Below are positions 56,078-64,000 of a stretch of DNA of 64,000 nucleotides, piece after piece. How positions within the stretch are numbered: the stretch's first letter is position 1; every line of letters starts with the position of its first letter. The translations under genes were made by a program, and so were the position numbers. Where the stretch lies: positions 62,001 through 126,000 of the forward strand of contig CBDANJ010000008.1 in NCBI GenBank assembly GCA_965197545.1, written 5' to 3'. The stretch is from CATOSP01 sp965197545 (GTDB taxonomy: Bacteria > Chloroflexota > Dehalococcoidia > Lucifugimonadales > UBA3495). Below the pieces are notes generated by a model. The model had not been told where the DNA came from. It saw only the letters and a program-made list of their open reading frames with translations, and did not search any database.

Positions 56078-57354
56078 GCACCCTCCTCTTCCTTCACCAG
56101 GGCCGCCAGGCACTCAGCCTCGGCGGCGGCCAGGATCTCCTTCAACTCGTCGTCCGACGAAATGAGACCCTCAAGGAACCCCCTGACCTCACTGCGGGAG
56201 TACAGCGGCTCCAGGAACTGCCGCAGTGAGGCCAGGCCGGCATCGCTGCCCCCGATTTCCTCGCCGAGCCTGGCCAGGTCTCCCACGAAGTCCTCCCGCC
56301 GTGCCACCAGGGCCCGGTCCAACGGGGAGGCCGTATCCACCCGGGTCCCCTCGCACCAGAGCCAGGCGCTGCGGCTGGCGTAGCGGTCGTTGAGCTGTTC
56401 CCTGATGTCCCCCACCGTGTCCCCCGTACGCAGCCAACCGTTCAGCTGCCCCCGCCCGGTGAGATCGAGGCGGGCCACCACGGAGCGCCCTTGGGCATCG
56501 AAGAGGGCCTCTTCGGCCAGGTCGTTCACCGCGTCGAGCAGGCCCTGTTCCGCCTCCAGGGGTCCGATGTCCAGCGAGAACGTCGCCCAGCGCACCACGT
56601 CCATCGGCCGGAAGTCCAGCTGGACTGCGCCGTGGTCGTCCACCTCCACCAGGTAGACGCCCCGGGCGCCAGGCTCATTGGGGTGGCGGCCCTGCGGGTT
56701 ACCCGGATACACGATGGCCGGACCAGCATCATTCAGCGTCTGGCGGGTGTGGACGTGTCCCAGGGCCCAGTAGTCCAGCCCGGCGCCGGCCAGGTCGGAG
56801 ACCGAGCAGGGAGCGTAGGAGTCGTGGTCCTGGTTGCCGCCCACGTTGGCGTGGAGCAGCCCGATGCTGAATCCCTGTCCGGAACCGGCTCCGGCAAAGT
56901 ACGGCGTCAGGTTCTCCCTCACCTCCCGCGTCGGGTAGCTCACCCCGTAAACCATGGCCAGCTCCGGCTCGTCCGGGAATACCGGGAAGCCCTTCACCTC
57001 CGGCCCGAACCGGACGCAGCCCTCCGGCAGGTCCAGGCGGGCCTCCCAGCCATCCAGGGGGTCGTGGTTGCCGTGGCAGATGAAGGAGCGTATGCCGGCC
57101 TCGTCGAGCTGCCTCAGTCCCTGGACGAAGCGCAGCTGGGCCCTGAGGCTCCGGTCCGCCCCGTCGTAGATGTCGCCGGCGACCAGCAGGGCATCCACCT
57201 GTTCCTGGAGGCAGAGGCCGATGATGTTCCGGTAGGCGTCGAAGGTGGCGCTGCTCAGGGCATCGGCGACGTGGGCGGGCGCCTGGTTCCGGATTCCCCG
57301 GAAGGGGCTGTCCAGGTGGAGATCGGCGGCGTGGACGAAGCGGAGTCTGGTCAT
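56074..57354 (-). CDS. YhaO/SbcD-type metallophosphoesterase
   Basis: The protein of about 426 residues has the five metal-binding blocks of the Mre11/SbcD group: FVHAADLHLDSPF, LLVAGDIYDGADR, CHGNHDPLDGW, LLHANVGGNQDHD and WALGHVHTRQ. The C-terminal part (LRTGDTVGDIREQLNDRYAS onward) fits the YhaO/DNA-repair exonuclease type. I chose the start at MTRLRF (57354); MMPMTRLRF at 57363 is possible. It is translationally coupled to the YhaN-type ATPase, forming a nuclease-ATPase pair. Confidence 0.85.
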   Translation of the reverse strand: MTRLRFVHAADLHLDSPFRGIRNQAPAHVADALSSATFDAYRNIIGLCLQEQVDALLVAGDIYDGADRSLRAQLRFVQGLRQLDEAGIRSFICHGNHDPLDGWEARLDLPEGCVRFGPEVKGFPVFPDEPELAMVYGVSYPTREVRENLTPYFAGAGSGQGFSIGLLHANVGGNQDHDSYAPCSVSDLAGAGLDYWALGHVHTRQTLNDAGPAIVYPGNPQGRHPNEPGARGVYLVEVDDHGAVQLDFRPMDVVRWATFSLDIGPLEAEQGLLDAVNDLAEEALFDAQGRSVVARLDLTGRGQLNGWLRTGDTVGDIREQLNDRYASRSAWLWCEGTRVDTASPLDRALVARREDFVGDLARLGEEIGGSDAGLASLRQFLEPLYSRSEVRGFLEGLISSDDELKEILAAAEAECLAALVKEEEGA

Positions 57355-57547
57355 GGGCATCAAGTCCTGTTAACGGAAGTCCCGAAGGCCGTGGGCCTGG
57401 CTCGGGTTGGCCCATCGGATTCTACCGGTGTTTGTTCTGGAGCGCACCACCGGCGCGGCGGTAGGTGGACCCAAACCGAATAGCAATTAAGACACGACTG
57501 CCTTGAGAGGTCATCCCTGCGAGACCTTTGGCCTGACCGCCGGTTGG

Positions 57548-58198
57548 TTAGGCCGCGACCACGGTTTCGGTATCTCCTGCGGCGAGGGCGTTCATGTAGG
57601 CGAGGACGAGGTCGCGGGTGCGGTAGGCGCCGAATTGGGCTTCGTCCTCGCGGCGGACGATGGGGAAGGTGCTGAGGATATAGTCGGCGTCATCGCGGGA
57701 AAGGCCGTAGAGGTGGAAGTAGAGGGCGTCGAGGCGGGCCCGCAGGTGGCGCCGCCCCTCCTCGTTCCAAACGAAGGGCGGGCCGTCGCAGCCCAGGTCC
57801 CGGGCGAAGGGGACCATATCGTTGGCGGTGTAGGTGAGGCGGAGGACGTGGTCCAGGACGAGGTCGCGGGCTGTGGTGTCGCCGAACAAACGGTCGTAGG
57901 CGCCGGGGGCGATTACCGGGAGTTGCTCGATGATGTACAGGTTGAGGGTTTGGCCCTGAAGTTTCTGTCGGGCGGCGAAATCGAAGGCTATGCTGTTCAA
58001 GTTTCCCACCAATAATGGGGCGGACTTCCGATATGCGGTTGTCTTTTCCTCGATGGGCCCTGCGTCTGGCAAAAACACAGGTAGTCTACTGCTAAAACTG
58101 GCCTTGGGGAACAACGATGCGATCATGGTTCTACGGTTCGTAGGAGCCGTTATCTCCTTGAACCCTGCCACCCAATTTAACGGCCAAGGCCAAGCCAC
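57548..58198 (-). pseudogene. N6-adenine methyltransferase C-terminal fragment
   Basis: The frame MIASLFPKASFSSRLPVF, then LLVGNLNSIAFDFAARQKLQ and LNLYIIEQLPVIAPGAYD, and LHLYGLSRDDADYILSTFPI is the C-terminal region of large Eco57I/PglX-like methyltransferases. It lacks the catalytic NPPY half and any family start. It is a 5'-deleted relic, unrelated in detail to the split gene at 1031. Confidence 0.7.
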
Positions 58199-58351
58199 AG
58201 CGTTGGTTGCAACCCAGAATTGGGGTTCAGGAAGCCATGCGGGGTCGGAATGTTCTTCTTGACGGGTTTCCTGGCGCCGTGCTGGAGATCATCTGAGTGC
58301 CATTGGGGACCCGTCGCCGGTTGCGGTCGCCTGGTTCTTCTGTTCCCTTGG

Positions 58352-58708
58352 TTAGAGGCGTAGCACGTTGGTCGGCACCAGACGCCCGGCCACGGGGTCA
58401 ACTGCCAGGAGCGCTGCCTCGAGCGTGACGACGCCCAGCAGGCTGGGCTCGCCCTCTTCCGCGAAAATCACCGGCGTGTGGAACTGCTGTCCTTCGAGTC
58501 TTACGACCGTTTCTCCTATTTCCACTGGAGCGTTGCTTCCGTCCGCCAGTTCGGACTGGGCTGAACGCAGTACTGGTACTCCCAGCCTGCTGAGCAGTTC
58601 TCTGGGCACTGCCGTGAAGGTTGAGCCAGTGTCCACCGTGACCTCGAGGTCCTCGAACATCTGCCCCTGTGGGTCTCCTACTGCTATGGTCACTTTTACC
58701 GTTCCCAC
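58352..58708 (-). CDS. Retropepsin-like aspartic protease, copy 2
   Basis: The 118-residue protein has EVTVDTGSTFTAVPRELLSR, ETVVRLEGQQFHTPVIFAEE and SLLGVVTLEAALLAVDPVAG, closely similar to copy 1 at 51597 (same order, same ends LRL). GTG 58708 has AGGAG about 8 nt upstream, which decides the start. Each copy precedes or follows the YhaN/YhaO block on the same strand. Confidence 0.75.
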   Translation of the reverse strand: MGTVKVTIAVGDPQGQMFEDLEVTVDTGSTFTAVPRELLSRLGVPVLRSAQSELADGSNAPVEIGETVVRLEGQQFHTPVIFAEEGEPSLLGVVTLEAALLAVDPVAGRLVPTNVLRL

Positions 58709-60261
58709 TGCGTTTCTCCTGAGCCTGTCTCTGTTGGTTGCTTGTTGCCAGGACGGACTGGTTGGGGTCCCGCGGCGGCTCCAGTTTTGCGGGTCTTGCG
58801 GAGTTTGTCCATTCCCGGGGTCCCCGGTGTCTCTCCGGGTGCATGGAGGGTCTCGGTTGCGCCCCATTTTTGCACAGGACGGCTTTTATTTCGTCATAAG
58901 TTCCATCCCTGAGGAGTGCGGCGCCGGCTGGCGGCCGGTCGTGGTGGACCCGGGCCCGTGGGGACCTGTTTCGGGGCTCCCGGGGAGCGGGGTTACCTGG
59001 TGGGGGGCGTCCCGGTCCCTCCGGGGCTGATGGAAGGCCGGCCGGCCCGCTGGGCCTCGGGCCGGGACTCATCCAACAACGTCCTCGTCTACTGGTCTGA
59101 GGACTCGCTGGAGCGCCCCTCCGGCGGCGCTGGCTGCTGGCTGTTCGATTCCTCCTCCCGAAGCTGGTCGGCGAACCGCGGGCTGGCGGGGACGTTCCCC
59201 TTTTCCCTTCCCCGGCTGGGCGTGTGGGAGCCCCCGGCGTCCGGGTTCTGACTTGGCCCTCTTCTCTGCGGTAGCGTGCGGCGGCGTGCTCCGGCGGTCG
59301 GCTGGAGGTCCTGGACGAGATCTTCAGCACGGGCCGGGCTGACTGTCTGGCGGGCTGGGGCGGGGGTATGCCGCGGTATTTTCGACGTGGCGGGGCCGTC
59401 GCTTCCCGTGGTTTTGGGTGGTCTCTGGGTCTGCTTTCCGGGCCTGCCGGAGGTCCTGGTTTTCCCCGCCGCTGGGACGTCTCCGCCCATGCTGCCCCGG
59501 GGCCGCGGGGCGGCCCTCCGGGCTGTACAGAAAGCTGGCCCGTAGGGCGGCTTTTTTGCCCTTTTTGCCCGGCGTTTTCCGGTCCGGCGGGGGCGCCGGA
59601 GACCCCGGGCGCGGCGAAAAATTACCGGGCCGCAAAAAACGGACCTGTGTAAGAAAAGTGCGAGGGGGTATCTGGCTACGGGTTGTGGGGTTCATGCGCT
59701 CGGCTCTGTGCAATGAACGTTCGTTCCGAACGGATGTCAGTATCTGCACGATTTGTAGATACGGCTCAGATAGGGCGGGTGTGCAAGAAAAGTGTTAGCC
59801 GGTCCGGGAGGGGGTACAGGGGGGGCTTGTCTAAGAAATTGAGGCTAAATTAGCCGTAGACCTGTGAGTTTGTCTCATAGACCGGTGGGCGAGCTGACTA
59901 ACACAGGTGTGGGAACGATGGGCCTCAACAGAACTCGGCCCATCCAGTTCCACCGGCCGCTTGTCGGCCCCCAGAAAGGTCGTCTGCCTCTCTTAGTTCC
60001 GTGGGGCCTGGGCCCAGCCCGACGGGTCCGCGGCTTGGGTCTGGGGTGTTGTCAGAGGGACGTGGTCTGTCCGTAGGCCTGGTCCCTTTGCTGGGCGGCT
60101 CTTTCCTTAGCTCTTCTTGTTCTTGCTTCTCCGCTGGGCCTGCCACCTCCTTCGGGATGCACTGTGCTTTTCGGTGCGCGTCGAGCACGGCTCTGGTCCG
60201 GTATGGCCGGTAAGCGGCAGACCACACAGAGTCCCGATTCTTTCGCCTTCCGGCCTCGTTC
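58709..60261. other. 1.5-kb G+C-rich stretch without a clear gene
   Basis: Both strands have long open frames, but their translations are Pro/Arg/Gly-rich and shift often. Two short minus-strand pieces look protein-like: GAALLRDGTYDEIKAVLCKN (58922-58863) and NRDSVWSAAYRPYRTRAVLD (near 60245-60185). They may be remnants of small basic proteins. Nothing can be named. Confidence 0.35.
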
Positions 60262-60606
60262 CTACTTCTGGAGGCGGTGCTGCTCCCTGCGCTCCCGGGA
60301 AGTGTTCCCCTTCCGGTCGTGCTCGAACGGCTCTCGCAGCTTGGCTTCCACTTCGGTCGTGGCCGGTTCAGGGCGGGGCTTCGTCTGTTGGGCCTTCGGG
60401 TTCGCCTTTCGTGGAGGTGTACTGGTGGAGCTTTTCCGTGGCGGCTTTCCTGCCGGTTTCGTCCTGGTGGGAGGGCGGCCGCCCGCATTGCTTGGTCCCG
60501 GCAACGGGAACGTGAACTCGAAAGTTCGGCCTACTGCACGTAGAGGCGGGGTCTGCTCGGTCTGGCAGTGAGCAGCCGTTGTACCGTCGGGTTCACCCCC
60601 GGACAT
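60262..60606 (-). CDS. Hypothetical basic, disordered protein
   Basis: The minus-strand ATG 60606 follows AAGGAGGG directly and opens MSGGEPDGTTAAHCQTEQTP. The 114-residue product is rich in Pro, Arg, Lys and Thr and probably disordered. No family is recognised. The ribosome site is strong but only 0-2 nt from the ATG, so the true start may be the GTG a few codons inside. Confidence 0.4.
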   Translation of the reverse strand: MSGGEPDGTTAAHCQTEQTPPLRAVGRTFEFTFPLPGPSNAGGRPPTRTKPAGKPPRKSSTSTPPRKANPKAQQTKPRPEPATTEVEAKLREPFEHDRKGNTSRERREQHRLQK

Positions 60607-60814
60607 CCCTCCTTGAACCGTCGTTTTAATACTAGAGAGGAGCGCGAAAGACAAGAGAGGGAAAGGAACCAAGAGATGCTGGATAATCATATAAAAAGAT
60701 TCCTAGCATCATAATGGCCCTTCAGCGCTTTTGGAGCAAAGCTCGTTCCGGCTGAATCTGCGACCAGATTTCCGGCGCGGGAGTTTTGCAATTTTCTCGA
60801 AGTCCGGTAAATGC

Positions 60815-60844
60815 TTGACATGGCTCAACGAGTTACCTTAACAT
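60815..60844 (+). promoter_or_regulatory. Sigma-70-type promoter
   Basis: TTGACA at 60815-60820 and TAACAT at 60839-60844 are separated by 18 bp. Transcription would start near 60852, giving a leader of about 36 nt before the glycine-rich ORF at 60888. Confidence 0.65.
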
Positions 60845-60887
60845 GCGCGGCCCACGGGACTCCCACAAGTTATAAGGAGGCCGAGAG

Positions 60888-61064
60888 ATGAGCGCGTTAG
60901 CGGCGACGTTGAGAGGCGGCAGAGGAGGCGGTGGGAAGTCCGGAGGCGGAAAGGGCGGCGGAGGCAGGAGCGGCAGGGCGGGCAGGCCCGCGAACGCCCC
61001 GAGCACGACCGGCAATCCGTCTGGTGGCGGAAGGGGTAACAATCCCCCCACCCCCAGGAAATAA
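60888..61064 (+). CDS. Glycine-rich basic small protein, 58 residues
   Basis: MSALAATLRGGRGGGGKSGG opens a 58-residue protein made mostly of Gly, Lys, Arg, Ser and Pro, ending GNNPPTPRK. AAGGAGG at 60874-60880 lies 7 nt before the ATG, and a good promoter precedes it, so this short gene is well supported. It has no recognisable domain. The repeated GGGK/GGGR composition suits nucleic-acid or surface binding, which is only inference. Confidence 0.65.
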   Translation: MSALAATLRGGRGGGGKSGGGKGGGGRSGRAGRPANAPSTTGNPSGGGRGNNPPTPRK

Positions 61065-61235
61065 CGGACTCTATACGTCCGCCCGACTCCCGCAGAATAG
61101 GACCGACGCCGTACAGCACCGACGGCCACACGGCCAGCACGCCCATACACACCGGAACGAGCTACGCCGGCCGCCCTACCATCCCGGCGGGAAGTACTGC
61201 AGACAGACTAACAGTAGCGATAGGAACCATGTTCA

Positions 61236-61259
61236 AGGCCCTGCTTCAGCAGGGCCTAC
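61236..61259. terminator. Hairpin, possible terminator for a minus-strand gene
   Basis: AGGCCCTG pairs with CAGGGCCT around the loop CTTCAG. It lies about 25 bp downstream of the stop of the minus-strand anchor fragment at 61284. The poly-U tail is weak on both strands. Confidence 0.4.
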
Positions 61260-61283
61260 AGCCCGTGGAAACAGAGATCAGAC

Positions 61284-61394
61284 CGGTGGTTTCCTTGGGA
61301 TCAGAAACAAGCTCACCAGCATTATCACGGCAACGACCAAAACCCCCGCGAGGGGCATGGCCAAAGTCCACTCGGGAACGGGGTGTTCGGATCG
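61284..61394 (-). pseudogene. C-terminal membrane-anchor fragment (PEF-CTERM-like)
   Basis: The minus-strand frame reads HPVPEWTLAMPLAGVLVVAV then IMLVSLFLIPRKPPV-stop. A Pro-Glu-aromatic motif, a single hydrophobic helix and a basic tail are the layout of PEF-CTERM-type sorting anchors. The rest of the protein is missing because a MITE family 1 terminus starts at 61397. It is likely the tail of a lost exported protein. Confidence 0.4.
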
Positions 61395-61396
61395 AA

Positions 61397-61430
61397 CTAA
61401 ACTAAAGCCACGATGGGATCTACATTTGAG
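61397..61430 (+). repeat. Solo terminus of MITE family 1
   Basis: CTAAACTAAAGCCACGATGG followed by GATCTACATTTGAG matches the left terminus of family 1 closely. It cuts the anchor fragment at 61394. The right partner is not seen. A 12-bp tandem duplication CTTGGCGTAGCG follows at 61448-61471. Confidence 0.5.
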
Positions 61431-61620
61431 CCTGTAATACGTCTGCTTGGCGTAGCGCTTGGCGTAGCGCGAAACCCGGCCAATGGCTTTCCGGCCAGAC
61501 TTCTAGTGTGGTGTATCCTTAGTTCATCGGTAAACAAAGTGGCAATCGACGTTGCTACGTTGCTCTGGCTCGAGCAAGAATCCGGTTCTATATCCTTTCA
61601 GGAAGCACCTGACTAATAGG

Positions 61621-62598
61621 GTGAACTACGGTTACACCACACTAGAGCATATCAAGAACCTTGATTCCGAGACCGCCAATGCACAGGTGCCGTCCCAGGC
61701 ACCGCTTTCGGACCGGGCCGACCCCCTTGCGCTGTTGGTGGCACAGGTTGCACAGGTCCCGGTTGAGATAATCACGCCGGAGCATTCTTGGAGCGGCGAC
61801 CTGGGGCTCGACTCTCTGGGCAGGGTGGAAGTGCTGTCGCTGATCGAGCAGGAGATGGGCGTGTATATCGACGAGTCGGTGCTGGGGGCGTCAACCACCT
61901 TCGCCGGTCTGCAAGCGTTGGTGACTGAGCGGGCACAAGCCGGTGGACCCAACGTACAGTTCTACCAGTGGCCCCTGGCCCGCTGGTGTACCAACCTGCG
62001 GGAGGCCATCCATCACTCGGTGCTGTTCCCCTGGCTCGGCGCCATGTACGCCCCGGAAGTGTCCGGGCTGGAGGAGTTGAAGGGCCTGGAAGGTCCGGTG
62101 GTCTTCGCCATCAACCACAACGCGGTCAAGTGGGACAGCATGCTGGTCCTGAAGACCCTCCCTCGACCCCTGCGCCGCCGGATGAGCTACGCCGCCGCGG
62201 CCGAATACACCTTCGCCAAACGTTGGGTGGCCGTGGTGGCATCGCTGGTGGGCAACGCCTTTCCCCTGTACCGGGAGGGCGCCGTCAGGCCCAGCCTGGA
62301 GCACCTGGGCAGCGTTCTGGACCGGGGATGGAATGTGGGAATTTTCCCCGAAGGCGAGCAGTACGTGGGCCAGCCGATGCTTCCCTTCCAGACCGGCGCC
62401 GGTCTGCTCGCCGTGGACGGGCGGGTGCCCGTTGTCCCGCTGCTCTTGGTCAACCACGGCAAGTCCAGGGGTGGCATAGCCGGACCCAAGAGCCGGGAGG
62501 CAGTGTCGGTACGGTTCGGAACGCCGCTGGCCTTCCCACCGGGCACCGACTATGCTGAGGCCACCCGGAAGATAGAAGAGGCGGTGCGATCCCTGTGA
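61621..62598 (+). CDS. Acyl carrier-acyltransferase (PlsC-like) fusion, probably 5'-truncated
   Basis: The 325-residue product joins an acyl carrier domain (GDLGLDSLGRVEVLSLIEQE; phosphopantetheine Ser65) to a PlsC-type acyltransferase (VVFAINHNAVKWDSM at 160-174, IFPEGEQYVGQPMLPF at 241-256). Such modules normally form the C-terminal half of AMP-ligase-ACP-acyltransferase proteins of about 900 residues; the ligase domain is absent. The acyltransferase box is spaced HX5D here instead of HX4D. GTG 61621 is the first reasonable start, but no ribosome site supports it. The gene may be truncated by the MITE-rich segment upstream. Confidence 0.7.
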   Translation: MNYGYTTLEHIKNLDSETANAQVPSQAPLSDRADPLALLVAQVAQVPVEIITPEHSWSGDLGLDSLGRVEVLSLIEQEMGVYIDESVLGASTTFAGLQALVTERAQAGGPNVQFYQWPLARWCTNLREAIHHSVLFPWLGAMYAPEVSGLEELKGLEGPVVFAINHNAVKWDSMLVLKTLPRPLRRRMSYAAAAEYTFAKRWVAVVASLVGNAFPLYREGAVRPSLEHLGSVLDRGWNVGIFPEGEQYVGQPMLPFQTGAGLLAVDGRVPVVPLLLVNHGKSRGGIAGPKSREAVSVRFGTPLAFPPGTDYAEATRKIEEAVRSL

Positions 62599-62826
62599 TG
62601 TCGCTCCGCCAGCCTGCTGTTGGTGCATTGGTCCGACGCAATTGTCGCATCGGATATTCCGGCCATGTCACACAAGCGGGTGTCGGTGGTGGGTTGGTCC
62701 GCCAGTTGTCGGACCGCCTTGGCCGCGGCGACGCCGATTCGCCCAGCCTCCGTCTGGCCCCACTGCATTCCCTGGCGGACAATATACCAGCGACTGCTCT
62801 CTGAAGGGCGATCAGGCGCCATTCTT

Positions 62827-64000
62827 ATGACACTTGGTGTCCATCCGGCCAAGAACGCAGTCCATCTGCTCGCGCTCGTGGTTATGCTACTGATCGCCTG
62901 CTCTACCGAGCCACATACCAAAGATCGTGGGCATGACTCCCAATCACCAGATGGGTCCGAGCGAACTCTCGAGGGGTGGGATGGGCCAGTAGTCATCCCC
63001 AGTATCCACCGGACCGAGTCACCGACTCCAACCATTCCTCTGGACTCGCAACCTCTGGCGGAGTCCAGGTGGATACTCAAGACCCTGGGCGGACTTCCAA
63101 TCATTCCGGGCACGCACCTGACGCTCTCGATCGGGACGGATGGGTTCGGCATCTCTGACGAGTGTAACTCAGGTGCGAGTCAGGGAAAGGCCCCTCACGT
63201 CGGTCCGGACGGAGAGGTGTCGTTTGGGCCGGCAGGATTCTTTCAGACCATGAAGTTATGCACAGAGCCGGTGGGAATCATGGACCAGGCGTCCCGTTAT
63301 AAAGACGCCCTGTGGGAGGCCCGGAGGTACGGCATAGAGGGAGACCTCCTGAGCCTCCTGGATCATGACGGGGAGGTCCTGGTGACTCTCACACGAGTAC
63401 ATCCATTACGAAAGAGTTCTATCAGTGTGGCAGGCGCCAACTGGCGTCTACTGCCGGAAGAGTACGGCTTCTCATGGGATAGGGCGCCGACCATCTCGTT
63501 CCTGGATGGTCGCCTGGCCAGGATAGACACGGACTGCGGCATCTTCATCTCGAAATACCGGACCAGAAAGCAGAGCCGTATACAGTTCCCGTATTGGGGC
63601 AGAGTCAAGGTCGAGTCCCCCTGCGTCGGGGATTACGGAGAGTCCGAGTTCCCGTTTATGAGGTTCGTGGACAACGCAATCGAGTACTCCGCATACGAGG
63701 AGGAAGGCGGGAGACGACTCGAGATGCGGAGCAAACGGCACAGGGTCATCACTCTCGAGGGACTGTCCAGAGGCGCGGTCGGCCTCTCGGACGTGGAGTG
63801 GGAGCTGCTGGCGTTCGTGGAATTCGACATAGACCACCGTGGGTGGGTAAAGGGGATGGAGGTCGAGGGAGTCCTTCCAGAGACGCGGACCACGCTCTCG
63901 TTTCACTCATCCGGTATGAGTGGGGAGACAGACTGTAGTTCGTATGACTACTCCAGCCCTATGGGGTATGAGGTATACGAGGACCGCCGGTTCTCAGACG
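62827..64000 (+). CDS. META-domain lipoprotein, cut by window end
   Basis: ATG 62827 opens MTLGVHPAKNAVHLLALVVM, then LLIACSTEP, a signal peptide with lipobox (LIAC). A low-complexity Pro/Ser/Thr linker follows. The first META (HslJ-like) domain runs ESRWILKTLGGLPIIPGTHL to YGIEGDLLSLLDHDGEVLV, and a second related domain starts at SISVAGANWRLLPEEYG. The frame is open through 64000 (391 codons). It should be an outer-face lipoprotein; META domains are found in stress-related and antibiotic-related lipoproteins. Confidence 0.7.
   Translation, partial: MTLGVHPAKNAVHLLALVVMLLIACSTEPHTKDRGHDSQSPDGSERTLEGWDGPVVIPSIHRTESPTPTIPLDSQPLAESRWILKTLGGLPIIPGTHLTLSIGTDGFGISDECNSGASQGKAPHVGPDGEVSFGPAGFFQTMKLCTEPVGIMDQASRYKDALWEARRYGIEGDLLSLLDHDGEVLVTLTRVHPLRKSSISVAGANWRLLPEEYGFSWDRAPTISFLDGRLARIDTDCGIFISKYRTRKQSRIQFPYWGRVKVESPCVGDYGESEFPFMRFVDNAIEYSAYEEEGGRRLEMRSKRHRVITLEGLSRGAVGLSDVEWELLAFVEFDIDHRGWVKGMEVEGVLPETRTTLSFHSSGMSGETDCSSYDYSSPMGYEVYEDRRFSD

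Noticed and set aside
58398..59330. 310-residue minus-strand ORF near the second aspartic protease
   Set aside because: Its 3' part overlaps the conserved protease gene in another frame, and the rest is Pro/Arg/Ser-rich without motif.

Overview
This is a G+C-rich bacterial chromosome segment that reads as a decayed defence and mobile-element island set between metabolic genes. The metabolic genes (a MmgE/PrpD protein, a GlcD-like fragment, a homocysteine S-methyltransferase-like protein, a gamma-glutamyltransferase, a YhaN/YhaO-type repair pair and META-domain and acyltransferase proteins) resemble those of Chloroflexota of the SAR202/Dehalococcoidia type. That assignment is inferred from the gene set; there is no rRNA or universal marker in the window.

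Layout. 1-7.4 kb: integrase relic, a 193-bp miniature element, then an N6-adenine methyltransferase gene split by a 2.6-kb insertion carrying a Shedu (SduA) defence gene, then an HNH nuclease gene. 7.4-15.8 kb: IS relics, a HsdR-N-like nuclease, a DUF429 / HicB-like / PLD-zinc-ribbon gene run, a broken three-Cys-motif pair (DUF5131 + TcmP) and a serine recombinase. 16.5-20.7 kb: ISAs1 element inside another miniature element, a second HsdR-N-like gene, DUF2806, and 5' fragments of further genes including a patatin-like one. 20.8-26.1 kb: metabolic block, interrupted by an IS3 relic. 26.2-32.8 kb: HEPN-like relic, DUF3800, broken ISKra4, DUF4238, and a truncated DUF433/DUF5615 toxin-antitoxin pair. 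32.8-43.7 kb: intact IS21, MFS exporter, two related IS66-type elements, a DUF2283 + AbiJ-like pair, and IS1182. 44-48.9 kb: two more DUF4238 genes and an IS1380/IS110 relic. 49.3-58.7 kb, all on the minus strand: KAP NTPase, metallopeptidase relic, two retropepsin-like proteases flanking a YhaN/YhaO operon and a methyltransferase 3' fragment. 58.7-64 kb: sparse region, a glycine-rich small gene, an ACP-acyltransferase and a META lipoprotein cut by the window end.

How it fits together. At least four short terminal-inverted-repeat element families occur here; several copies appear to target TA dinucleotides. They have interrupted a methyltransferase, a probable antitoxin and a patatin-like gene. 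The best-supported result is that removing positions 3551-6123 rejoins the methyltransferase reading frame exactly. The removed block is bounded by miniature-element termini and contains the Shedu gene, so the block behaves as a MITE-bounded defence cargo. Many genes carry one disabling lesion each (single stop codons of all three types, or single-base frameshifts), so most of the island looks recently decayed, although some indels in homopolymers could be assembly errors.
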